Of a stretch of 6,693 nucleotides of DNA, positions 1 through 4,728 are shown piece after piece. The notes beneath the pieces were generated by a model. The model had not been told where the DNA came from. It was given only the letters and a program-made list of their open reading frames with translations, and did not search any database. Position numbers and translations under genes: made by a program. Within the stretch, counting starts at the first letter, position 1, and every line of letters begins with the position of its first letter. Source of the stretch: Rhodobacterales bacterium UBA3080 (GTDB taxonomy: Bacteria > Pseudomonadota > Alphaproteobacteria > Rhodobacterales > Rhodobacteraceae); NCBI GenBank assembly GCA_002366645.1, contig DFBM01000048.1:1-6693 (forward strand). The letters are read 5' to 3'.

Positions 1-107
1 TTGCCGGGATTGGATTTCTTGTTGTCCCACATGACTTTGCGCCCGACCACTTGGGCCAGGGATACGCGGTCGCGCAGTTCTTCAAGAAATCCGTCAGAAA
101 CTCTCAT
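1..107 (-). CDS. dnaG: DNA primase DnaG, N-terminal fragment (cut by window edge)
   Basis: Reading the minus strand from the ATG at 107-105 gives an open frame of 35 codons that runs off the left edge. It begins MRVSDGFLEELRDRVSLAQ and continues VVGRKVMWDNKKSNPG. This resembles the N-terminus of Rhodobacterales DnaG primases, which start with a short helix (FLDELR.R.SL.QVVGRKV.W) just before the CHC2 zinc-binding domain. The zinc-finger cysteines and histidine, the TOPRIM catalytic domain and the helicase-binding C-terminus all lie outside the window. DnaG makes RNA primers for the replicative polymerase at the replication fork. The start codon overlaps the TGA of the upstream membrane-protein gene in an ATGA, so the two are probably co-transcribed and translationally coupled. 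The identification rests on this short segment and on position, and I am fairly sure of it. Confidence 0.82.
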   Translation of the reverse strand, partial: MRVSDGFLEELRDRVSLAQVVGRKVMWDNKKSNPG

Positions 108-433
108 GGGGTTATTTCTACGACTTGGCGAGGGGTGCCGTCCAGATTTAGAATATGGATGCGCTCAATGCCGTTTTCGCCTGTGGTGACAACGCCGACC
201 CAGTTCAGACCTTGGGTGACCGCCAGCGCGTTTTCGCCTGCGGGTAGGGTGATTTCATCGGGTAATTCCAGCGGCGCGGTGGTCGGGCCCATGAACTTGA
301 TGACAAACAGGACGACAATGGTTAGGAGACCCAATATCATTGTCGCAGTCAGCACCGTTACCAGAATACGCAAAAAGCGCAGGCTGGCTGGTTCGGGTAT
401 TTCGACGTTTATAGGAGTTACTGGTTCGCTCAT
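104..433 (-). CDS. Single-pass inner-membrane protein, DUF6476-like
   Basis: A 109-residue protein starting MSEPVTPINVEIPEPASLRF. A basic stretch (R19, R22) precedes one strongly hydrophobic segment at about residues 24-46. A soluble tail of about 60 residues rich in beta-type sequence follows (roughly 58-107). The positive-inside rule puts the N-terminus in the cytoplasm and the tail in the periplasm. No catalytic motif is visible and the function is unknown. The architecture and position match small DUF6476-type proteins of Rhodobacterales. I chose the ATG at 433-431 over a longer frame reaching 619, because that extension is antisense to the start of the RluA gene. The chosen start also has AAGGG 6 nt upstream. 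Its stop overlaps the dnaG start by ATGA, so this is likely the first gene of a dnaG transcript. Its promoter must then lie inside the RluA coding region. Confidence 0.8.
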   Translation of the reverse strand: MSEPVTPINVEIPEPASLRFLRILVTVLTATMILGLLTIVVLFVIKFMGPTTAPLELPDEITLPAGENALAVTQGLNWVGVVTTGENGIERIHILNLDGTPRQVVEITP

Positions 434-1478
434 GGCAGACCCTTTTGAAAATCCGTTGCGGCTGGAGCTGGGGCTAACCCCCGCTAAGCGCCTTGATAAA
501 GCTTTGGCGGCCGTTGTGCCAGAGGGAGTCACGCTTTCCCGGTCACGATTGCAAAATCTAATCGAGGGTGGCGCGGTCCGCCCCGAAGGTGGCGAGCCTG
601 TGCGCGAGCTAAAAGCCAAGGTTCAACCGGGGCAGGTTTGGCTGATCGATATGCCGGAAGCAACTGAAATCGAAGCGATGCCCGAGGACATTCCGCTGGA
701 CGTGGTTTTCGAAGATGCGTATCTGATTGTCGTGAACAAGCCCGCAGGAATGGTGGTGCATCCGGCGCCCGGCTCGGAAACCGGCACGTTGGTTAATGCG
801 TTGCTACATCATTGTGGTGATAGCCTTTCCGGCATTGGCGGCGAAAAGCGGCCGGGGATTGTGCATCGGATCGACAAGGATACGTCGGGTCTGCTGGTCG
901 TGGCCAAAACCGACGAGGCGCATCAGGGCTTGGCCAAACTGTTCGCCGCACATGACATGGATCGCCACTACTTGGCGCTGGTCTGGGGGGCACCTTCGGC
1001 GGCAGACCCGCGTTTGGCTGGTGTAAAGGGTGTGACCTTTGAGAGCGGCGGCGTTGTCCGCATCTCCGGCAATATCGCGCGGCACAAACATGATCGCAAA
1101 CGCATGGCCGTTGTTGTTGACGCGGGCCGGCACGCGATTACTCGCACGCGGGTGGTAGAAGTTTTCGGACCTTTGGAAAAGCCGGTCGCGTCGTTGACGG
1201 ACTGCTGGCTGGAAACAGGGCGCACGCACCAGATTCGGGTGCATATGACTTATGCCGGACATGCCTTGGTAGGGGATCCGGTGTATGGTTCGCGGCGGGC
1301 TATTCCGAAAAAGGCAATATCCGACGATGCGGGCAAAGCCTTGCGGAACTTTGACAGACAGGCATTGCATGCCGCGACACTGGGGTTCGTGCATCCGGTA
1401 ACAGGTGAAAAGCTGGAATTCAAAGCGCCATTGCCCGAAGATTTTGAGGCAGTGATGCAGGTTTTACGGCGCGGTTGA
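432..1478 (+). CDS. RluA/RluD-family 23S rRNA pseudouridine synthase
   Basis: A 348-residue protein of normal length for the RluC/RluD branch. Residues about 17-75 form an S4 RNA-binding domain (KRLDKALAAVVPEGVTLSRS region). From about residue 90 comes the pseudouridine synthase fold: NKPAGMVVHP at 102-111, then the catalytic motif HRIDKDTSGLLVVAKT at 145-160 with D148 as the expected nucleophile. The conserved C-terminal block ETGRTHQIRVHM is at 261-272 and GDPVYG at 281-286. The family isomerises specific uridines in 23S rRNA to pseudouridine. Whether this copy acts at the RluD sites (helix 69) or the RluC sites cannot be decided here. The start is the ATG at 432. The open frame continues upstream to about 51, but that stretch is antisense to the divergent membrane-protein gene. 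AGGAG at 413-417 is a somewhat distant (14 nt) ribosome site inside that gene. The stop directly abuts the stop of the convergent XRE gene. Confidence 0.93.
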   Translation: MADPFENPLRLELGLTPAKRLDKALAAVVPEGVTLSRSRLQNLIEGGAVRPEGGEPVRELKAKVQPGQVWLIDMPEATEIEAMPEDIPLDVVFEDAYLIVVNKPAGMVVHPAPGSETGTLVNALLHHCGDSLSGIGGEKRPGIVHRIDKDTSGLLVVAKTDEAHQGLAKLFAAHDMDRHYLALVWGAPSAADPRLAGVKGVTFESGGVVRISGNIARHKHDRKRMAVVVDAGRHAITRTRVVEVFGPLEKPVASLTDCWLETGRTHQIRVHMTYAGHALVGDPVYGSRRAIPKKAISDDAGKALRNFDRQALHAATLGFVHPVTGEKLEFKAPLPEDFEAVMQVLRRG

Positions 1479-1709
1479 TTAGTCGTCTGGCTCACGTTCT
1501 TTGAGCCAGAACATATCTTCAAAATTCGCATCGAAATACCTCACAATCTGTAGCGCGATGATGGTGGAGGGGATGAACCGCCCCACCTCGATCGTACTGA
1601 TGGTCTTGCGCGAAACTCCAATCGCATCGGCCAGATCGGCCTGCGACATACGGTGTTCGGCGCGATAGACGTTAATACGGTTGCCGAGGACTTTACTCAT
1701 CGTCATCAT
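1479..1709 (-). CDS. Small XRE-family helix-turn-helix regulator
   Basis: A 76-residue protein made almost entirely of one HTH_3/XRE domain. From the most likely internal Met (MSKVLGNRINVYR) the recognition unit is MSQADLADAIGVSRKTISTI, about residues 18-37, followed by EVGRFIPSTIIALQIVRYFD. The acidic, aromatic end (FEDMFWLKEREPDD) resembles the short stand-alone XRE repressors that end in an EDIF-type motif. Members usually bind a palindrome as dimers and often repress their own operon. Three in-frame ATGs (1709, 1706, 1700) could start it and none has a clear Shine-Dalgarno sequence. All lie inside the end of the upstream membrane-protein gene, so translation is probably coupled. The 1700 start gives a 73-residue protein. 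A likely operator is the dyad at 2207-2260. Target genes other than its own operon cannot be inferred. Confidence 0.85.
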   Translation of the reverse strand: MMTMSKVLGNRINVYRAEHRMSQADLADAIGVSRKTISTIEVGRFIPSTIIALQIVRYFDANFEDMFWLKEREPDD

Positions 1710-2175
1710 TCGAGTTGGACTTCACCGTATCCAGCCAGAACGAGATGCTGAAGAACATCAGGCTTGCCGAGATGACGACCTCAAGCCAGAATTTGGCCGA
1801 CATGTCAGGCAGCAATCTTGGCCCAAGTTGTTCGACGATCAGCAGAAGGATAAACATGAAACTAAATGTTCGAACCGCGGAGGTGTTGTATTGGGTTTGC
1901 ATGAATCCAGCTTCGATCAGGCTGGTTGGGCGCGGGCTTTGCTTTCGTTTTCTGAATTCCAGAATGGCGTTGTAGATGGTTGCCGGAATGCCGATCACAA
2001 TGATGGTGATGGCGAAGAAGGCCTGAAATATTTCAAGCACGCTTTCCCAGCGGTCTTCCGTATAAATGTTTATCGCCTCACCAGCGTAAGCGATGGAAAC
2101 CATGAACATTCCGAATGGAATGATATTGAGGTATAAATCCGAAAAATCGGTCTTTAGTCTGGTTGAAAAGTTCAT
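1693..2175 (-). CDS. Four-helix inner-membrane protein of unknown function, paired with XRE gene
   Basis: A 160-residue protein with four probable membrane helices, at about residues 17-36, 47-72, 102-121 and 129-150. A basic loop (EFRKRKQSPRP, about 73-83) lies between helices 2 and 3, and a charged, acidic C-terminus (VKSNSNDDDE) follows helix 4. The basic loop suggests that both termini and the middle loop are cytoplasmic. I recognise no family, catalytic motif or transport signature. Many bacteria carry a small multi-helix membrane protein encoded beside a short XRE regulator, but the role of such pairs is mostly unknown. The ATG at 2175-2173 has AGGA 8 nt upstream. The 3' end overlaps the XRE gene by 8 to 17 bp depending on its start, a typical operon arrangement. 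A sensor role or an envelope-stress role would be speculation. Confidence 0.8.
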   Translation of the reverse strand: MNFSTRLKTDFSDLYLNIIPFGMFMVSIAYAGEAINIYTEDRWESVLEIFQAFFAITIIVIGIPATIYNAILEFRKRKQSPRPTSLIEAGFMQTQYNTSAVRTFSFMFILLLIVEQLGPRLLPDMSAKFWLEVVISASLMFFSISFWLDTVKSNSNDDDE

Positions 2176-2206
2176 AATAGGCGTCCTGTTTTTATTTCGG
2201 ATCGAA

Positions 2207-2260
2207 AACCTTTGCGTTCCATAATGATACCTCTAGGTTACATAAAGGAGCGCAAAGGTT
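2207..2260. repeat. 54-bp nested dyad, probable operator of the XRE operon
   Basis: The outer arms AACCTTTGCGTTCC (2207-2220) and GGAGCGCAAAGGTT (2247-2260) are complementary at 13 of 14 positions. The inner arms ACCT (2229-2232) and AGGT (2235-2238) share exactly the same centre, 2233.5. About 21 of 27 base pairs across the whole element are symmetric. The ACCT and AGGT motifs recur 21 bp apart on each side, close to two helical turns. The element lies upstream of the membrane-protein/XRE operon and over its likely promoter. It has no T-tract and lies between two divergent genes, so a terminator role is unlikely. Binding by the neighbouring XRE protein is an inference. Confidence 0.6.
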
Positions 2261-2268
2261 AGAGTCAA
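2239..2268 (-). promoter_or_regulatory. Candidate sigma-70 promoter for the membrane-protein/XRE operon
   Basis: On the minus strand TTGACT (2268-2263) is a near-consensus -35 box. TATGTA (2244-2239) sits 18 bp further on as a weak -10 box. Transcription would start near 2232, about 57 nt before the membrane-protein ATG. The spacer between the boxes is occupied by the right arm of the 2207-2260 dyad, so a protein bound there would block polymerase. The -35 box is convincing and the -10 box is only half matched. Confidence 0.45.
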
Positions 2269-2338
2269 GGCGCGAAGTTGCAGATTATTGAAGGAATGGT
2301 ATTCGTAGGAATAATTTGATAATGTTTGGTAGTAGAAC

Positions 2339-2368
2339 CTTGAACTCGGTTAATGTTAATACCATATA
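2339..2368 (+). promoter_or_regulatory. Candidate rpoH promoter, heat-shock-like
   Basis: CTTGAA (2339-2344) is followed after 15 bp by TACCATAT (2360-2367), which resembles the sigma-32 pattern CTTGAA-N13-17-CCCCATNT at most positions. The same bases can also be read as a weak housekeeping promoter (TTGAAC at 2340-2345 with CATATA at 2363-2368, 17-bp spacer). The start of transcription would fall near 2375, leaving a leader of roughly 30 nt before the rpoH start. Self-activation of rpoH by a heat-shock sigma factor is known in other bacteria, but is only suggested here. Confidence 0.35.
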
Positions 2369-2395
2369 CATACCAAGCGTGCGTTTAACAGCACT

Positions 2396-2404
2396 GGAGG
2401 AGGA
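2396..2404 (+). promoter_or_regulatory. Strong ribosome binding site of rpoH
   Basis: GGAGGAGGA ends 3 nt before the ATG at 2408 and offers two overlapping Shine-Dalgarno cores, the better spaced being GGAGG at 2396-2400 with a 7-nt gap. It fixes the start codon of rpoH. Confidence 0.75.
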
Positions 2405-2407
2405 CAT

Positions 2408-3307
2408 ATGAGCAATTACACCAAACTACCGGCACCGTCGCCTGAACAAGGCCTCTCGAACTATATGCGGGAAATCCGCAAGTTTCCGATGCTGGAGCCC
2501 GAGCAGGAGTATATGCTGGCCAAGGCGTGGGTCGATCATGAAGACAGCGATTCCGCCCACCAACTGGTCACCTCGCATCTGCGCTTGGCGGCAAAGATTG
2601 CCATGGGCTATCGCGGCTATGGTTTGCCGACCGCCGAGGTGGTTTCCGAGGCGAATGTCGGCCTGATGCAGGCGGTAAAACGCTTCGATCCCGAAAAAGG
2701 TTTCCGTCTGGCGACCTATGCGATGTGGTGGATTCGGGCGAGTATTCAGGAATATGTTCTACGTTCTTGGTCGCTTGTGAAAATGGGTACGACCTCGGCG
2801 CAAAAGAAACTGTTCTTCAACCTGCGCAAGGCTAAAAACAAGATCGGCGCGTTGGAAGAGGGCGATTTGCGCCCTGAAAACGTTGCCAAAATCGCGTCGC
2901 AATTGAACGTTACGGAGCAGGAAGTGATCTCGATGAACCGCCGCATGGGTGGTGGTGATGCGAGCCTGAACGCCCAGATCAAAACCGACGGCGAAGGTGC
3001 TGCGGAATGGCAAGACTGGCTAGAGGACGAGGATGCCGATCAGGCTGCGGATTACGCCGAAAAGGACGAGATGGAGCAACGCCGTGAGCTGCTTATGGCT
3101 GCGATGGAAGATCTGAACGAGCGCGAGCGTCATATCTTGACGGAACGCCGCTTGTCCGAGGAGCCCAAGACGCTGGAACAGCTTAGCGGCGTCTACGACG
3201 TCAGCCGCGAACGCATTCGCCAGATCGAGGTGCGGGCGTTTGAAAAGCTGCAAAAGAAAATGCGCGAGTTGGCGGCGGACAAGGGCATGGTTCCTGCGGT
3301 CAACTAA
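2408..3307 (+). CDS. rpoH: RNA polymerase heat-shock sigma factor RpoH (sigma-32)
   Basis: A 299-residue group-3 sigma factor of full length. Region 1.2 covers about residues 15-45 (LSNYMREIRKFPMLEPEQE). Region 2 covers about 50-121, with the core-binding and -10 recognition segment LATYAMWWIRASIQEYVLRS at 101-120. The diagnostic RpoH box QKKLFFNLR is at 132-140. Region 4 is at about 228-285, with the -35-binding helix-turn-helix TLEQLSGVYDVSRERIRQIE at 255-274. It directs RNA polymerase to chaperone and protease promoters under heat or protein-folding stress. Rhodobacterales often carry two RpoH paralogues. This full-length protein with an intact box looks functional, but I cannot say which paralogue it is. 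It has its own terminator, so it is probably monocistronic. The divergent XRE operon shares its upstream region. Confidence 0.96.
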   Translation: MSNYTKLPAPSPEQGLSNYMREIRKFPMLEPEQEYMLAKAWVDHEDSDSAHQLVTSHLRLAAKIAMGYRGYGLPTAEVVSEANVGLMQAVKRFDPEKGFRLATYAMWWIRASIQEYVLRSWSLVKMGTTSAQKKLFFNLRKAKNKIGALEEGDLRPENVAKIASQLNVTEQEVISMNRRMGGGDASLNAQIKTDGEGAAEWQDWLEDEDADQAADYAEKDEMEQRRELLMAAMEDLNERERHILTERRLSEEPKTLEQLSGVYDVSRERIRQIEVRAFEKLQKKMRELAADKGMVPAVN

Positions 3308-3327
3308 ACTGCTAACAGTTTGAAATC

Positions 3328-3355
3328 AGGGCGTTCCTTCGGGGGCGCCCTTTTT
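3328..3355 (+). terminator. Rho-independent terminator of rpoH with UUCG tetraloop
   Basis: The arms AGGGCGTTCC (3328-3337) and GGGGCGCCCT (3342-3351) form a 10-bp stem with two G-U pairs. The loop is UUCG (3338-3341) closed by a C-G pair, the most stable common tetraloop. A run of five T bases (3351-3355) follows. It starts 20 bp after the rpoH stop. The stop codon of the convergent permease gene (3354-3356) lies in its T-tract. On the minus strand there is no good T-run, so termination there would be weaker. Confidence 0.9.
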
Positions 3356-4139
3356 ATATGCCCAGCCATACTCGCAACGGGTTTGCAGGGTCGGACAACA
3401 GTTTAATCGCCAGCAATATGCAACCGATGGCGAGCAGCGGCTTGATGATTTTCGATCCTTTACGCATGGCAAAACCGGCCCCTAAACGGGCGCCGAAAAA
3501 CTGGGCCAGACCCATTAATAAACCGGTTTTCCAGATTACGGCCCCGACGAGGGCAAAGACCGCGAAGCCTCCGAGATTGGATGCGAAGTTTAGCAATTTG
3601 GTGTGGGCTGTGGCTTTCAGCAAGCCGAATCCTCCAAGGGAAACGAAGGCTAACATGTAGAACGACCCGGCGCCCGGTCCGAACAGGCCGTCGTAAAATG
3701 CGACTGACGGCATGACTATAAAACCAAGAACGAACGGTCCAAGAAGGCGGGTCCGGTCGGTGTCACCGAGCTGTCGTTTGAAGGCGAAATAGAGCGCGAT
3801 TCCGATCAGGATTACGGGCAAGGCCGCCTGCATATATTCGGATGGGACGCGCGTGCTGGCAAAGGCGCCGATTGCTGCACCGACGAAGCAGGCCAGCGCA
3901 ACGGGGTACTGTTTTGTGATGTCGACATAGCCCTTGGAGGCATAGCTGATCGCCGCCGATCCGGATCCGAATATGCCCTGTAATTTGTTGGTGGCTAGGG
4001 CCTCGACCGGTGGAATTCCGACTAGTAAAAGTGTGGGAAGCGTTATCAATCCACCACCGCCGGCAATGGCATCGACGAACCCCGCGGCAAAGGCGGCGGC
4101 CATCAAAATCAGCAATGACAGGGTGAAGAAATCTTCCAT
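3354..4139 (-). CDS. TSUP (TauE/SafE, YfcA-like) membrane permease
   Basis: A 261-residue, very hydrophobic protein with about seven to eight predicted membrane helices. The N-terminal repeat carries the family signature FVDAIAGGGGLITLPTLLL (21-39) followed by ATNKLQGIFGSGSAAISY (49-66). The second half repeats the pattern at FYDGLFGPGAGSFYMLAF (148-165) and HTKLLNFASNLGGFAVF (179-195). This internal duplication is typical of TSUP proteins (PF01925), which export or import sulfite, sulfoacetate or other organosulfur and small organic anions. The closest subgroup by eye is YfcA-like, whose substrate is mostly unknown. No sulfur-metabolism gene lies nearby, so the substrate stays open. The start at 4139 has AAGGA 9 nt upstream. 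It converges on rpoH. It is divergent from the 4336 gene across a repeat-bearing intergenic region. Confidence 0.9.
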   Translation of the reverse strand: MEDFFTLSLLILMAAAFAAGFVDAIAGGGGLITLPTLLLVGIPPVEALATNKLQGIFGSGSAAISYASKGYVDITKQYPVALACFVGAAIGAFASTRVPSEYMQAALPVILIGIALYFAFKRQLGDTDRTRLLGPFVLGFIVMPSVAFYDGLFGPGAGSFYMLAFVSLGGFGLLKATAHTKLLNFASNLGGFAVFALVGAVIWKTGLLMGLAQFFGARLGAGFAMRKGSKIIKPLLAIGCILLAIKLLSDPANPLRVWLGI

Positions 4140-4204
4140 TTCGCGCGGTCCTTGGCGTGGGGTGCGCGTTGGTCAGTATCGAAATCCTGCGGGGGTCACA
4201 AGGC

Positions 4205-4308
4205 GTTAACTTTTGGCGAAATTACGTGTGCACAACACGTACACAACCCGTACACAACGCGTATGTACGTTTTCGCCATACGAAAAATTAACCTTTTTGG
4301 CGTAATTT
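4205..4308. repeat. Repeat cluster: inverted TTGGCGAAA-type arms and a direct copy around 11-bp repeats
   Basis: GGCGAAA (4215-4221) plus ACGT (4224-4227) is mirrored by ACGT (4267-4270) plus TTTCGCC (4271-4277), with a 2-nt bulge on the left. GTTAAC (4205-4210) and TTAAC (4288-4292) extend the symmetry imperfectly outwards. TTTTGGCGAAATT (4211-4223) recurs as TTTTGGCGTAATT (4295-4307), with 12 of 13 bases identical, 84 bp downstream and in direct orientation. The cluster occupies most of the intergenic space between the divergent permease and the ribbon-helix-helix gene, and suggests a multi-site regulatory region. I see no clear -35/-10 pair in it on either strand. Confidence 0.55.
4228..4260. 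repeat. Three 11-bp tandem repeats, GTRCACAACNC
   Basis: The units are GTGCACAACAC (4228-4238), GTACACAACCC (4239-4249) and GTACACAACGC (4250-4260). Units 2 and 3 differ at one base. The next bases (TGTAC at 4264-4268) read as the reverse of the GTACA half-site. An 11-bp period places each unit on about the same helix face, as expected for cooperative binding of ribbon-helix-helix dimers such as the product of the next gene. The repeats are too short and too few for CRISPR, and no replication initiator gene is visible. Confidence 0.7.
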
Positions 4309-4324
4309 ATCCCAATTGATTTTC

Positions 4325-4329
4325 AGGAG
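4325..4329 (+). promoter_or_regulatory. Ribosome binding site supporting a TTG start
   Basis: AGGAG lies 6 nt before the TTG at 4336 in an otherwise AT-rich leader. It is the main reason to choose the rare TTG start over the ATG at 4381. Confidence 0.55.
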
Positions 4330-4335
4330 CGTATT

Positions 4336-4680
4336 TTGATTTTAAAAGATATTGACCGCAAACCGACCAAAAAGGAACGCATGGCAGAATTTGAACTTGA
4401 GGAGCGCTTGCACCGGTTGGAAACCGATGTAATCGTCCAGCGACGGCATATCGACCACTTCCCTAAAAACTGGGCGTCGATGGAGGATAAATATCCGGAG
4501 CGCCCGAAAAGAACCCGCATCACAGCGCGATTTGACGAGGATGTGGTGAAGTTCTTCAAACGGAGCGGCACCGGCTATCAGGCGAAAATGAACGAAGTGC
4601 TACGGATGTATATGTTCGCGCGGATTGCGAAATATGTGGAGGCCACGAACGATCGGGACCGGCATAATGAGTTGTTTTGA
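4336..4680 (+). CDS. BrnA-like ribbon-helix-helix DNA-binding protein, without BrnT
   Basis: A 114-residue protein. The N-terminal half is highly charged and helical (about 5-60, with a coiled-coil-like stretch ERMAEFELEERLHRLETDV). The C-terminal part, TRITARFDEDVVKFFKRSGT then GYQAKMNEVLRMYMFAR, about residues 60-96, matches the BrnA/ribbon-helix-helix pattern: a beta strand with alternating residues, then two helices split by GxGYQ. BrnA is the antitoxin and autorepressor of the BrnT ribonuclease. Here no BrnT-like gene lies upstream or downstream, so this may be an orphan antitoxin or a stand-alone regulator. The TTG start at 4336 has AGGAG 6 nt upstream. A later ATG at 4381 (residue 16) has AAAGGA only 4 nt away. 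I prefer TTG because of its spacing and the charged N-terminal sequence. The tandem repeats upstream are a natural operator candidate. Confidence 0.75.
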   Translation: MILKDIDRKPTKKERMAEFELEERLHRLETDVIVQRRHIDHFPKNWASMEDKYPERPKRTRITARFDEDVVKFFKRSGTGYQAKMNEVLRMYMFARIAKYVEATNDRDRHNELF

Positions 4681-4698
4681 GGAGGGGGGAGTGTAATT

Positions 4699-4725
4699 GT
4701 GAACCAAACACTAAATGGGGCATGA
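4699..4725 (+). other. Possible eight-codon leader ORF before the exonuclease gene
   Basis: Directly after the stop of the preceding gene comes a very purine-rich GGAGGGGGGAG (4681-4691), far stronger than the ribosome site of the exonuclease itself. About 7 nt later GTG at 4699 opens MNQTLNGA followed by TGA at 4723-4725, 3 nt before the exonuclease ATG. It could load ribosomes that reinitiate at 4729. A GTG at 4691 is followed at once by TAA and makes nothing. This is a weak call with no conservation evidence. Confidence 0.2.
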
Positions 4726-4728
4726 ATT

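Noticed and set aside
51..431. N-terminal extension of the pseudouridine synthase frame
   Set aside because: The open frame exists but is antisense to the membrane-protein gene, resembles no pseudouridine synthase sequence, and the S4 domain begins shortly after the ATG at 432.
804..1394. 196-codon open frame on the minus strand
   Set aside because: Antisense to the pseudouridine synthase core including its catalytic motif; no ribosome site and no recognisable protein pattern.
1681..2136. 151-codon open frame on the plus strand
   Set aside because: Mirror frame of the membrane-protein gene, rich in His, Asp and Arg in the way antisense frames of hydrophobic genes are.
2207..2260. Inverted repeat read as a transcription terminator
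   Set aside because: It stands between the starts of two divergent genes, has a long 26-nt interior and lacks a T-tract on either strand.
2396..2470. RNA thermometer masking the rpoH ribosome site
   Set aside because: The only nearby complement is CCTCTC within the early coding region, giving about four pairs plus a wobble, which is too little to claim.
4228..4260. Tandem repeats as a CRISPR array or plasmid-type iteron origin
   Set aside because: Units are 11 bp with no spacers, and no cas or replication initiator gene is present in a clearly chromosomal context.
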